The notes below the pieces were generated by a model. That model was not told the DNA's origin. It ran no database searches and was given only the letters and a program-made list of their open reading frames with translations. Both the position numbers and the translations under genes were made by a program. From Clostridium sp. CAG:221 (GTDB lineage: Bacteria; Bacillota; Clostridia; Clostridiales; Clostridiaceae): a stretch of DNA of 30,326 nt. Position 1 is the stretch's first letter. Each line of letters opens with the position of its first letter. This document shows, one piece after another, positions 8,090 to 15,316 of the stretch. The stretch is taken from NCBI GenBank assembly GCA_000435835.1, contig FR883396.1, positions 1 through 30,326 of the forward strand. Reading direction: 5' to 3'.

Positions 8090-8229
8090 TATCCCAGCTC
8101 CTATGTAGTTTATCTTATCTTTTTATGTATATGTTCTATTGTAATAAAGTGATAAAGTATTTTTTATTTAATTATAATTAGTTTTATTTTATTTTTCTAT
8201 ATTTTTAATGACAAAGCTATATTTATCTT

Positions 8230-8246
8230 TAGTTTTATCCAAACTA
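8230..8246. promoter_or_regulatory. Inverted repeat between proB and the YjiH-type gene
   Basis: TAGTTT and AAACTA flank a 5-base spacer (TATCC) in the divergent intergenic region 8090-8387. The arms equal those of the operators at 12569 and 12736, but there the spacer is 3 bases. Could be an operator or chance in AT-rich DNA. Confidence 0.25.
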
Positions 8247-8308
8247 TAATAAAAGATTTAACTTTTTTATATTTATAAATATTTTTCTATTTTTATGCAT
8301 AAATACTC

Positions 8309-8337
8309 TTGATTTTTAATATTTTTGCATATAAAAT
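8309..8337 (+). promoter_or_regulatory. Promoter of the YjiH-type gene
   Basis: TTGATT (8309-8314), 17-base spacer, TAAAAT (8332-8337), giving a leader of about 45 nt to the ATG at 8388. Good match to sigma-A spacing. Confidence 0.55.
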
Positions 8338-8387
8338 GAATATCGATGTATATTTATAAATTTATAATACAAACAAAGGAGGAAAAA

Positions 8388-9758
8388 ATGGAAGGTTCAA
8401 ATATAAAATATAATTCGAATGCTAACATAAAAAACAATTTAAAATTTATACTACCTTCTCTATTAGGAATAATTCTTTTTATGATTCCTATTAAGTATAA
8501 TGACCAAATAACTATTCCAATAGCTATTTTCTCAAATGCTTTAGTAAACTTTTTAGGTGCATCATTAATTTACATAATAACTTTTATTTTGGTGATTTCT
8601 GCTGTAATGGGTACAATTACTAGAATATTTAAGCCAAAATTTATTTTAGAAAATAAATTTTTAAAAACATTATTTAATGTTGGACCTTTATGGCTTTTAG
8701 CAAGAGTATTTGGTGCAATATTTAGTTTATTAGCACTTTTTGGTATAGGACCTGAATTTATTATTGGAGATTCAACTGGTGCCTTTGTATTAAATGATCT
8801 ATTAACAGTTTTATTTTCTATTTTCTTATTTGCAGGTTTATTATTGCCATTACTTTTAAACTTTGGACTTCTAGAATTCTTTGGTTCATTATTAACAAAG
8901 GTTATGAGACCAATATTCAAATTACCTGGACGTTCATCAATTGATTGTATCACTTCATGGCTTGGTGATGGGACATTAGGAATATTACTTACTAGCAAAC
9001 AATATGAAGACGGATTTTACACTAAAAGAGAAGCTGCCACAATAAGCACTACATTCTCTGCTGTATCAATTACATTTAGTTTAGTAGTTATAAGTCAGGT
9101 TGGGCTTTCTCATATGTTTATTCCATTCTATTTAACAGTTTCTTTTGCTGGAATTGTTGCTGCTATAATCGTTCCAAGAATACCACCTTTATCAAAAAAG
9201 AGTGATACATATTATAATGATAATGTTAAAGAAGACTTAGAAACAATTCCTGAAGGATATAATTCTTTCTCATGGGGATATAAAAAGGCCTTAGAAAAAG
9301 CAGACAATTCTTCTAATGTTAAGGAATTCTTTAGCGACGGATTTAAAAATGTATTAGATATGTGGTTTGGAGTTTTACCTGTAGTTATGTGTCTTGCAAC
9401 ATTAGCTTTAGCAATAGCTGAATACACTACTATATTCCAAGTATTAGGTACACCTTTCATACCTATTTTAAAACTTCTTCAGGTTCCTGAAGCTGCAGCT
9501 GCATCTCAAACATTAATTGTTGGTTTTGCAGATATGCTATTGCCATCAGTTTTAGCTGCTAATACTATAACTAGCGAAATGACAAAATTTATTATTGCTT
9601 GTGTGTCAGTAACACAGCTTGTATATATGTCTGAAGTAGGCGGACTTTTACTTGGATCAAAAATCCCTGTAAATTTAAAAGACTTAATACTAATATTCCT
9701 AGAAAGAACTTTAGTTACACTACCAATCATAGTATTAATAGCTAATTTCTTATTTTAA
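8388..9758 (+). CDS. YjiH-family nucleoside-recognition (gate) domain membrane protein
   Basis: A 456-residue polytopic inner-membrane protein of the YjiH family, which shares the nucleoside recognition/gate domain with SpmA/SpmB-like proteins; transported substrate unknown. About nine to eleven hydrophobic segments can be seen, beginning with FILPSLLGIILFMIPI. Typical sequences are SSIDCITSWLGDGTLGILLT and FVLNDLLTVLFSIFLFAGLL. Further on come a long loop of about 60 polar residues (near residues 275-335) and FADMLLPSVLAANTITSEMT. I start at ATG 8388 because AAAGGAGG lies six bases upstream. An in-frame ATG 42 bases earlier has no such site. The gene is monocistronic, with its own promoter and a terminator touching its stop codon. 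It is divergent from proBA, but no functional link is evident. Confidence 0.85.
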   Translation: MEGSNIKYNSNANIKNNLKFILPSLLGIILFMIPIKYNDQITIPIAIFSNALVNFLGASLIYIITFILVISAVMGTITRIFKPKFILENKFLKTLFNVGPLWLLARVFGAIFSLLALFGIGPEFIIGDSTGAFVLNDLLTVLFSIFLFAGLLLPLLLNFGLLEFFGSLLTKVMRPIFKLPGRSSIDCITSWLGDGTLGILLTSKQYEDGFYTKREAATISTTFSAVSITFSLVVISQVGLSHMFIPFYLTVSFAGIVAAIIVPRIPPLSKKSDTYYNDNVKEDLETIPEGYNSFSWGYKKALEKADNSSNVKEFFSDGFKNVLDMWFGVLPVVMCLATLALAIAEYTTIFQVLGTPFIPILKLLQVPEAAAASQTLIVGFADMLLPSVLAANTITSEMTKFIIACVSVTQLVYMSEVGGLLLGSKIPVNLKDLILIFLERTLVTLPIIVLIANFLF

Positions 9759-9784
9759 AAAAATTCCCTTTGGGGAATTTTTTT
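9757..9784 (+). terminator. Terminator after the YjiH-type gene
   Basis: AAAATTCCC and GGGGAATTTT pair around a 3-nt T loop and run into seven Ts. The stem starts at the stop codon of the YjiH-type gene. Confidence 0.85.
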
Positions 9785-9786
9785 AA

Positions 9787-9983
9787 TAATGATGAATGAT
9801 GAGTGATGAATGATGAATTTAGGAATAAACTCCTTACGGGAGTTTAGAAAAATATAATTTTCAGAAATTCTGTAAGAATTTCATCATTCATTTTTCATTT
9901 TTCATTCTTAATTTTACATTTATTAAAGAAACTCTCTGAGTTTCCTCCTTAATTCATCATTCGTAATTCATCATTCATAATTG
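9787..9983. repeat. Intergenic palindromic repeat, copy B (longest)
   Basis: Opens with AATGATGAATGATGAGTGATG and closes with the inverse (AATTCATCATTCATAATT). The left 100 bases match copy A with two differences. The right end (AGAAACTCTCTGAGTTTCCTCC and the next bases, about 9926-9961) matches copy C at 16270-16305 with two differences, so B joins modules found singly in A and C. Contains three small hairpins: AAACTCC/GGAGTTT, GAAATTC/GAATTTC and AAACTC/GAGTTT. No reading frame of note. Confidence 0.8.
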
Positions 9984-10015
9984 AAAAAAAGCAGTACGTC
10001 AGTACTGCTTTTTTT
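9984..10015 (-). terminator. Terminator after tRNA-Glu
   Basis: Perfect stem AAAAAAAGCAGTAC/GTACTGCTTTTTTT with a 4-nt loop, four bases beyond the tRNA 3' end. The symmetric A and T tracts allow bidirectional action. Confidence 0.9.
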
Positions 10016-10018
10016 GTA

Positions 10019-10093
10019 TGGTGACCCGTAGGGGAATCGAACCCCTGATTGCACCGTGAGAGGGTGCCGTCTTCACCGCTTGACCAACAGGCC
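10019..10093 (-). tRNA. tRNA-Glu, anticodon CTC
   Basis: A 75-nt cloverleaf on the minus strand. The acceptor is GGCCTGT/ACGGGTC with two G-U pairs, and the D arm is GTCAAGCGGTGAAGAC. Anticodon stem GCACC/GGTGC encloses loop CTCTCAC, giving anticodon CTC, which reads GAG. The T arm is AGGGG-TTCGATT-CCCCT, discriminator A, and CCA is encoded. Overall sequence is that of bacterial tRNA-Glu. A promoter with extended -10 lies 21 bases upstream and a terminator directly follows, so it is transcribed alone. Confidence 0.93.
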
Positions 10094-10113
10094 ATTATTT
10101 CTTTCTATAACTA

Positions 10114-10128
10114 ATATTACCATATTTT
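10114..10128 (-). promoter_or_regulatory. Extended -10 promoter of tRNA-Glu
   Basis: The minus strand reads AAAATATGGTAATAT here: TGG plus TAATAT (10119-10114), an extended -10. It places the transcription start near 10107, about 14 nt before the tRNA. The same 15-mer occurs at the promoters at 15259 and 18551. Confidence 0.5.
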
Positions 10129-10193
10129 AAAAAAATATACTACATTTTTTCTCAACTTTTCTAAATATTTACATACGAGTTTAAAAAATATAA

Positions 10194-10260
10194 AATTAAG
10201 AATTAATGAGCTGAGTTAAAATTCATCACTCATCATTCTTAATTTATAATTATCTAAGTT
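10194..10260. repeat. Degenerate palindromic repeat, copy D
   Basis: A shortened copy: TTAAGAATTAATGAG at the left and CATCACTCATCATTCTTAA at the right are imperfect inverses. It is followed by TTATCTAAGTTTA, like the end of copy A. It lies between tRNA-Glu and the stop of the COG3044 ATPase gene; the internal hairpins of A-C are missing. Confidence 0.5.
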
Positions 10261-10272
10261 TATATTTAAAAG

Positions 10273-11967
10273 TTATTTTTTAATTTTTAAAGTTCTAAGT
10301 CTGTTTATTGCACAAAGTATTTCTTGTTTTCTTGGCATAGCCAAACTTCCATTTCCACCTTTTGTGTTATCTATGCCTATTAAATTTTTAGTAAGATTCT
10401 TTTCTATTTCATCTACTATTTTTTCAACCGTTAAATCTTTTCCTGAATATTTATCTTCTATAAATTTAATTGTCATACCAATAGTATTTATTTGTTCACT
10501 ATCAACAATTTGCTCTACTGACTTTAAATCAATATTTTCTTTATTAATGGATAAACCATCTTTTCCTAAGTTTTTAATCTTAATACCTTTAGGTCCTTCA
10601 GATATGGATCCTTTAACTAGAACTCTTCCAAAATCAATATATATATCTAAATCATCTCTTAAACTTATCTTTCCTCTGCTTAATTCTTTTGCCTTAGTTG
10701 TAACTTCATATGGTTCATAACAATCCATCTGTATAACTAAATCTGCTATATCAAAGAAATCTCCACAGCTTCCTGCAACCAATATAGTTGAAATACCTAA
10801 TCTTTTATATAAACTTTTTGCCACATCTATAAATGGAGTTATTGGCTCCTTTTCTTTAACCACCAGCTGCTGCATTATATCATCTCTAATCATAAAGTTC
10901 GTAGCTGATGTATCTTCATCTATTAAAAGAACTTTAGCTTTCCCTTCTATTGCTTCAATAATATTAGCTGCTTGAGAAGTACTTCCACTGGCATTTTCCG
11001 TATTAAATTTAACAGTATCTTTTCCATTTGGTAGATTATTAATAAATAAAGAAATATCCGTTGATGTTATTGCTCTACCATCTTCAGCTCTTACTTTAAG
11101 TGCACTTTCATCTGTGATTACAAACTCTCTGCCATCACCTTCTATATGATTATATATACCTAGTTCTAATGCCTTTAATAAAGTTGATTTTCCATGGTAT
11201 CCGCCTCCTACAATAAGAGTTATTCCTTTTGGTATTCCCATACCTTTTATCTTCCCTCTATTTGGCGTATCAAATTCCACTTCTAAAGCTTGTGGTGAAA
11301 CAAATTTCTTACCATCTCTTAATGGTCTTGCAGAAATACCACTTTCTCTAGGTAATATTGATCCATTGGCTACAAAGGCTACCAATCCTTTTTCCTTAAG
11401 ATTTTCTCTGATAAAGCACTGATCTTCCATTAATTTAACTCTATTAATTAAAGCCAACTTATCAATATTTTCATAAATAAAAGTGCTTTCCACTATGTTA
11501 GGAATTATATTAAATATTATCTTTTCTAACTCTCTTGCTAACACGCTTCTTCCTCTAGCTGGGAATCCTACATAAAATCTAGCCTCAAAAAAGCTTTTAT
11601 TTCTTATAATGGCTGTTCTTTCTAATATTTCTTGTGGACATCTGCTTATTTCTATTAAACCACTTTTTCCTGAACCAAATATTTTCTCACTTTGATTTCT
11701 AATGTTTTTGCTAAATAATCTAGTTAAAAAATCACATACAGCAATTTCCTTATTCTTATTATCAAATAACTCTTCAGGGATTTGAGCAACTTTATTATCA
11801 ATGATAACCCTTACTCTTGATGGTGAAGCAAATGGATCTCCCTGAACATGGTCTATGGATAAAACATATTTTTTAAAATCATATCTTCCTTCTAGTGCTT
11901 TATATGCCTTATATCCTTTACCATCAATCTTAAAAAGTTCATTTTTAAGCTCCATAGAACCCTTCAT
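10273..11967 (-). CDS. COG3044-type P-loop ATPase of the ABC class
   Basis: A 564-residue cytosolic ATPase of the predicted ABC-class family COG3044 (Pfam ABC_ATPase); no cellular function is established. It carries one P-loop core, with Walker A GGGYHGKST near residue 256 and NASGSTSQAANII in the place of the ABC signature. Walker B is AKVLLIDEDTSATNFMIRD with acidic residues near 350. The region before the P-loop has RVRVIIDNKVAQIP and RGRSVLARELEKII, typical of the family. I start at ATG 11965-11967, because AAAGGAG lies nine bases upstream, directly after the stop of the DUF1836 gene. An ATG 42 bases earlier would overlap that gene and lacks a site. Forms a two-gene operon with the DUF1836 gene; no transporter partner is present. 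Some databases misname this family as an isomerase. Confidence 0.85.
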   Translation of the reverse strand: MKGSMELKNELFKIDGKGYKAYKALEGRYDFKKYVLSIDHVQGDPFASPSRVRVIIDNKVAQIPEELFDNKNKEIAVCDFLTRLFSKNIRNQSEKIFGSGKSGLIEISRCPQEILERTAIIRNKSFFEARFYVGFPARGRSVLARELEKIIFNIIPNIVESTFIYENIDKLALINRVKLMEDQCFIRENLKEKGLVAFVANGSILPRESGISARPLRDGKKFVSPQALEVEFDTPNRGKIKGMGIPKGITLIVGGGYHGKSTLLKALELGIYNHIEGDGREFVITDESALKVRAEDGRAITSTDISLFINNLPNGKDTVKFNTENASGSTSQAANIIEAIEGKAKVLLIDEDTSATNFMIRDDIMQQLVVKEKEPITPFIDVAKSLYKRLGISTILVAGSCGDFFDIADLVIQMDCYEPYEVTTKAKELSRGKISLRDDLDIYIDFGRVLVKGSISEGPKGIKIKNLGKDGLSINKENIDLKSVEQIVDSEQINTIGMTIKFIEDKYSGKDLTVEKIVDEIEKNLTKNLIGIDNTKGGNGSLAMPRKQEILCAINRLRTLKIKK

Positions 11968-11980
11968 TTCTCTTTCTCCT

Positions 11981-12559
11981 TTATTCATTATTTTTTGTAA
12001 AAAACTCATCTATTAATTTTTCACTGGCTCTTCTATACATATTACTCATATTTACTAATGAACATAAAAGAAGAAAATTCTTTTTATAATCATTTTGTAA
12101 ATTCTCTGATGTAGAAACTCGCTTATCCAAGTCTTCTATTTTTTCTTCAATACTTCTTTTAAAAGTTTCTTCATCCTCTTTGCTTTCATATAAGTAGTCA
12201 TTATATAAATCTCTTAAATCACTAGCTTTTTCTTCATCATAATTTGCTATAACTTCATCAAGACTAATCTTAATATCACTTATAGATAGTGCACCTTTTA
12301 AATTATAAATAAAGGCCATAATAATAAGATGCTCTTTAGTATATTTCTTATTCTTAATAGGTAATAATAATTTACCCTTAGCATAATTATTAATCATTGT
12401 TTTTGTTAATATCTTTTCATCATCATTTCTCTTTAATGAAGAAAGCTTACTTTCGAAAAGTTGTATAACTTGATCCATATATAAATCAAGCTCTGGCATT
12501 TCTTCTAGTTCAATTCTGCTATCAAAATTCATTTCATTAAAAATATCATTAATTTTCAT
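11981..12559 (-). CDS. DUF1836 protein, putative MerR-like DNA-binding regulator
   Basis: A 192-residue DUF1836 protein. The family is little studied but is thought to carry a winged-helix DNA-binding fold. The family core is visible: TKTMINNYAKGKLLLPIKNK (about residues 53-72) and KKYTKEHLIIMAFIYNLKGA. It is followed by LSISDIKISLDEVI and an acidic, probably helical, C-terminal half. The ATG has GGAGGTATT immediately upstream. First gene of an operon with the COG3044 ATPase (spacing 13 bases) and divergent from a hemolysin III gene. A perfect inverted repeat sits in its 5' untranslated region, and a close relative of it in the divergent gene's leader. This arrangement suggests autoregulation, which is inference. 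Confidence 0.85.
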   Translation of the reverse strand: MKINDIFNEMNFDSRIELEEMPELDLYMDQVIQLFESKLSSLKRNDDEKILTKTMINNYAKGKLLLPIKNKKYTKEHLIIMAFIYNLKGALSISDIKISLDEVIANYDEEKASDLRDLYNDYLYESKEDEETFKRSIEEKIEDLDKRVSTSENLQNDYKKNFLLLCSLVNMSNMYRRASEKLIDEFFTKNNE

Positions 12560-12568
12560 AATACCTCC

Positions 12569-12589
12569 ATATAGTTTCTAAAACTATAT
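12569..12589. promoter_or_regulatory. Operator-like palindrome in the DUF1836 leader
   Basis: ATATAGTTT and AAACTATAT, perfect 9-base arms around a 3-base spacer, between promoter and ribosome binding site of the DUF1836 gene. Shares TAGTTT-N3-AAACTA with the palindrome at 12736-12752. Confidence 0.65.
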
Positions 12590-12609
12590 CATACAGTTAA
12601 TATATTTTA

Positions 12610-12638
12610 ATATTAATAGTATTTAATTAATATTTCAA
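12610..12638 (-). promoter_or_regulatory. Promoter of the DUF1836-ATPase operon
   Basis: Minus strand TTGAAA (12638-12633), 17 bases, TAATAT (12615-12610). The start would fall near 12603, putting the palindrome at 12569-12589 inside the early leader. Confidence 0.55.
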
Positions 12639-12690
12639 GTTTAACCTTATTTTTCAGGAAAATATAAGCAAATTTCAAAGCTAATCACTT

Positions 12691-12719
12691 TTGACTTGTA
12701 CTGATATCTACTTCATAAT
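12691..12719 (+). promoter_or_regulatory. Promoter of the hemolysin III-family gene
   Basis: TTGACT (12691-12696), 17 bases, CATAAT (12714-12719); transcription would start near 12726, ten bases before the palindrome at 12736. Confidence 0.6.
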
Positions 12720-12735
12720 ATTAATATAATAATAA

Positions 12736-12752
12736 GTAGTTTACAAAACTAC
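12736..12752. promoter_or_regulatory. Operator-like palindrome in the hemolysin III leader
   Basis: GTAGTTT and AAACTAC, perfect 7-base arms around ACA, just downstream of the likely start of transcription and ten bases before the ribosome binding site. Same core and spacing as the palindrome at 12569-12589. Confidence 0.65.
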
Positions 12753-12773
12753 ATCGAGTGTGAGGTGTATTTT

Positions 12774-13421
12774 ATGACGAATAAACTTAGAGAACCTATT
12801 AATTCTATTACTCATTTAGCTGGTGCATTACTATCTTTTATTGCATTAATTGCCATGTTGGTAAAAGTTATACTAACTAATCCAACATTTAATTCAATAC
12901 TTTCTGTTACTATTTTTGGAATCTGTCTAATACTTCTTTATACTATTTCTGGTACCTATCATGGCATAATGTCCAATGAAAAAGTTATTAACGTTCTTCA
13001 AAAACTTGACCACTCAATGATTTTTGTTTTAATAGCTGGATCTTATGCTCCATTTTGTTTAATTTCATTAAAAAATTCCATTGGATTACCAATGCTTTTA
13101 ATAATGTTTACTATTGCAATAATTGGTATAATATTTAAGCTTTATTGGTTCGATTGCCCAAGATGGCTGCAAACTTCCATGTATATAGGAATGGGATGGG
13201 CTTCAATTTTTATGCTAAAGCCTCTATGTGTTAACCTTCCTGCCATGAGCATTTTTTGGCTAGTATTTGGTGGCGTACTATACACAATCGGTGGAATAAT
13301 CTATGGTGCTAAGCCTAAAAAACTAAAAATAGGTAAATTTGAATTTCATGAAATTTTCCACATATTTATTATATTAGGTAGCTTAAGCCACTTTATTTCA
13401 GTATTTTGCTATGTAATATAA
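12774..13421 (+). CDS. Hemolysin III (PAQR/YqfA-like) family membrane protein
   Basis: A 215-residue, seven-helix membrane protein of the hemolysin III/PAQR superfamily. The family is named for a Bacillus cereus haemolysin, but its usual bacterial role is unclear and may be lipid-related hydrolase activity. Zn-binding family motifs are present. They are EPINSITHLAGA at the start, SGTYHG (Ser-x3-His type, near residue 64), KLDHSMIFVLIAGSYAPF (Asp-His), and the C-terminal GKFEFHEIFHIFIILG (His-x3-His). Length equals the family norm. I start at ATG 12774 with GAGGTG six bases upstream. A GTG nine bases earlier lies inside that site. Single gene, divergent from the DUF1836 operon, and probably under the operator at 12736. 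Confidence 0.9.
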   Translation: MTNKLREPINSITHLAGALLSFIALIAMLVKVILTNPTFNSILSVTIFGICLILLYTISGTYHGIMSNEKVINVLQKLDHSMIFVLIAGSYAPFCLISLKNSIGLPMLLIMFTIAIIGIIFKLYWFDCPRWLQTSMYIGMGWASIFMLKPLCVNLPAMSIFWLVFGGVLYTIGGIIYGAKPKKLKIGKFEFHEIFHIFIILGSLSHFISVFCYVI

Positions 13422-13451
13422 TAAAGAATAATTTAATATTTTCTTTATTAT
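13418..13451 (+). terminator. AT-rich hairpin after the hemolysin III gene, weak terminator
   Basis: ATAATAAAGAA (13418-13428) and TTCTTTATTAT (13441-13451) pair perfectly across a 12-nt loop at the stop codon. No T tract follows on the plus strand, so its strength is doubtful. Confidence 0.4.
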
Positions 13452-13564
13452 CCTATTGTAATTAATTAAATAGAATAAACTTTTTATAGCTAAGTTTTTT
13501 TACATTTTTCTCACTAATTTACTCTCCTAATATTGCACATTTTCATTTATTTAATATTAATTTA

Positions 13565-13573
13565 TGTTATAAT
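13565..13573 (+). promoter_or_regulatory. Extended -10 promoter of the ABC-F gene
   Basis: TGT followed by consensus TATAAT (13568-13573) is an extended -10; no good -35 lies at the right distance. It gives a leader of about 30 nt to the GTG start at 13609. Confidence 0.55.
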
Positions 13574-13608
13574 ATCGAAAGAATAATAAATGAAATGAGG
13601 TAGATTTA

Positions 13609-15198
13609 GTGATAAATGTATTAAACGTTAGTTTAAGATATGGTTCTCGTAAATTATTTGAAGATGTAAATATTAAATTTACTCCTGGTAACTGTTATGG
13701 TGTTATAGGTGCCAATGGTGCTGGTAAGAGTACATTTTTAAAAATATTAGCTGGAGAAGTTGAACCAAATACTGGTGAAGTTGTAATTGCTCCAAATACT
13801 AGAATGTCAGTTTTAAAACAAGATCACTATCAATATGATGATTTCGAAGTTTTAGAAACTGTAATCATGGGAAATAAAAGACTATATGACATAATGAAAG
13901 AAAAAGATGCTTTATATGCAAAACCTGATTTTTCTGATGAAGATGGTATAAAGGCTTCTGAATTAGAATGTGAATTTGCTGAATTAAATGGATGGGAAGC
14001 TGAATCTGAAGCGTCATCACTTTTACAAGGTTTAGGTATCGGAACTGATATGCACTACAAAAAAGTTTCAGAACTTACAGGAGCAGAAAAGGTAAAAGTA
14101 TTACTTGCTCAAGCTTTATTCGGAAATCCTGGAATATTAATTCTGGACGAGCCTACTAACCACTTAGATATTAAATCAATCAGATGGCTACAAAACTTCT
14201 TAGGTGACTTTGAAGGTACAGTTATCGTAGTATCCCATGATAGACACTTCTTAAACGAAGTATGTACTCACATGGCTGACGTTGACTTCGGAAAAATTAA
14301 ATTATATGTTGGTAACTATGACTTCTGGTATGAATCAAGTCAATTAGCTGCTCAAATGGCTAAAGATCAAAACAAGAAAAAAGAAGAAAAGATTAAAGAA
14401 TTACAAGACTTCATTGCTAGATTCAGTGCTAATGCTTCTAAATCTAAGCAAGCAACATCTCGTAAGAAATTATTAGATAAAATCACTTTAGATGATATTC
14501 AACCATCAAGCAGAAGATATCCATTCGTTGGATTCAAACCTGAAAGAGAAGTTGGAAATGATATCTTAACAGTTGAAGGATTAAGCAAGACTATTGATGG
14601 TGTTAAAGTATTAGATAACGTAAGCTTCAGAGTTAATAAAGAAGATAAAATAGCTTTCATTGGTAATGAAATTGCCATCACTACTTTATTCAAAATAATC
14701 AATGGTGAAATGGAACCAGATGCAGGTTCATACAAATGGGGAATAACAATAACATCTGCTTACTTCCCAATGGATAACTCTGAATACTTCAATGACTGCA
14801 ACTTAAGCCTAGTTGACTGGTTAAGACAATACTCTGAAGAAAAATCTGAAAGTTATATAAGGGGATTCTTAGGTAGAATGTTATTCTCTGGAGAAGAAGC
14901 TTTAAAACAAGCTAATGTATTATCTGGAGGGGAAAAAGTTAGATGTATGCTTTCTAAAATGATGCTTACTAACGCTAACGTATTAGTTTTAGATGGTCCT
15001 ACTAACCACTTAGACCTTGAATCTATTACAGCTGTTAACAACGGATTAAAGGATTATAACAGCAATATTTTATTTGCTTCTCATGACCACCAATTCGTTC
15101 AAACTATAGCTAATAGAATAATTAGAATTGATGACAATGGTTCAATCTTCGATAGATCTATGTCATATGATGAATTCTTAGAAAAATTCAGCTTATAA
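13609..15198 (+). CDS. ABC-F family ATPase, YkpA/YbiT-like
   Basis: A soluble protein of 529 residues with two ABC ATPase domains and no membrane segments, as in ribosome-associated ABC-F translation factors. Domain 1: Walker A GANGAGKST (about residues 34-42), signature-like LTGAEKVKVLLAQ, Walker B ILILDEPTNHLD. A charged linker rich in Lys and Glu (about residues 240-290, ending KSKQATSRKKLLDKI) matches the P-site tRNA-interaction motif. Domain 2 has signature LSGGEKVRCMLSK. Its Walker A position reads GNEIAITT, without the phosphate-binding Lys, and Walker B reads LVLDGPTNHLD, with Gly for the catalytic Glu. The start is GTG with GAGG eight bases upstream. It is a single gene with its own promoter and terminator. 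Whether it is housekeeping or protects against antibiotics cannot be told. Confidence 0.92.
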   Translation: MINVLNVSLRYGSRKLFEDVNIKFTPGNCYGVIGANGAGKSTFLKILAGEVEPNTGEVVIAPNTRMSVLKQDHYQYDDFEVLETVIMGNKRLYDIMKEKDALYAKPDFSDEDGIKASELECEFAELNGWEAESEASSLLQGLGIGTDMHYKKVSELTGAEKVKVLLAQALFGNPGILILDEPTNHLDIKSIRWLQNFLGDFEGTVIVVSHDRHFLNEVCTHMADVDFGKIKLYVGNYDFWYESSQLAAQMAKDQNKKKEEKIKELQDFIARFSANASKSKQATSRKKLLDKITLDDIQPSSRRYPFVGFKPEREVGNDILTVEGLSKTIDGVKVLDNVSFRVNKEDKIAFIGNEIAITTLFKIINGEMEPDAGSYKWGITITSAYFPMDNSEYFNDCNLSLVDWLRQYSEEKSESYIRGFLGRMLFSGEEALKQANVLSGGEKVRCMLSKMMLTNANVLVLDGPTNHLDLESITAVNNGLKDYNSNILFASHDHQFVQTIANRIIRIDDNGSIFDRSMSYDEFLEKFSL

Positions 15199-15217
15199 TT
15201 TCATATATTTTCTTATT

Positions 15218-15244
15218 AAAGTGGCTTTTGCCACTTTTTTATTT
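15218..15244 (+). terminator. Terminator after the ABC-F gene
   Basis: AAAGTGGC/GCCACTTT with a TTTT loop, followed by a T-rich run; 20 bases past the stop codon. Confidence 0.88.
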
Positions 15245-15270
15245 ACCATATTTTCATGAAAATATGGTAA
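15243..15270. promoter_or_regulatory. Perfect 28-nt palindrome over the psd promoter
   Basis: The half-site TTACCATATTTTCA is repeated exactly in reverse, centred between 15256 and 15257. No T tract follows, so it is not a terminator. It spans the region from the expected -35 to the -10 of psd, where a repressor would bind. Confidence 0.6.
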
Positions 15271-15282
15271 TATGGATAATAT
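15259..15282 (+). promoter_or_regulatory. Probable psd promoter (extended -10)
   Basis: AAAATATGGTAATAT (15259-15273) has TGG plus TAATAT, an extended -10, followed closely by a second possible -10, GATAAT. No good -35. The leader to the psd ATG would be about 35 nt. It overlaps the 28-nt palindrome. Confidence 0.5.
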
Positions 15283-15316
15283 ACATACTAAAAATCTTTT
15301 ATTGAGGTATTAAGTA

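Noticed and set aside
8090..8387. T-box or riboswitch upstream of proB
   Set aside because: No T-box sequence or antiterminator/terminator pair was found; the region is short and very AT-rich.
8570..8998. Minus-strand 142-codon frame inside the YjiH-type gene
   Set aside because: Antisense to hydrophobic membrane segments of a recognisable protein; no ribosome binding site.
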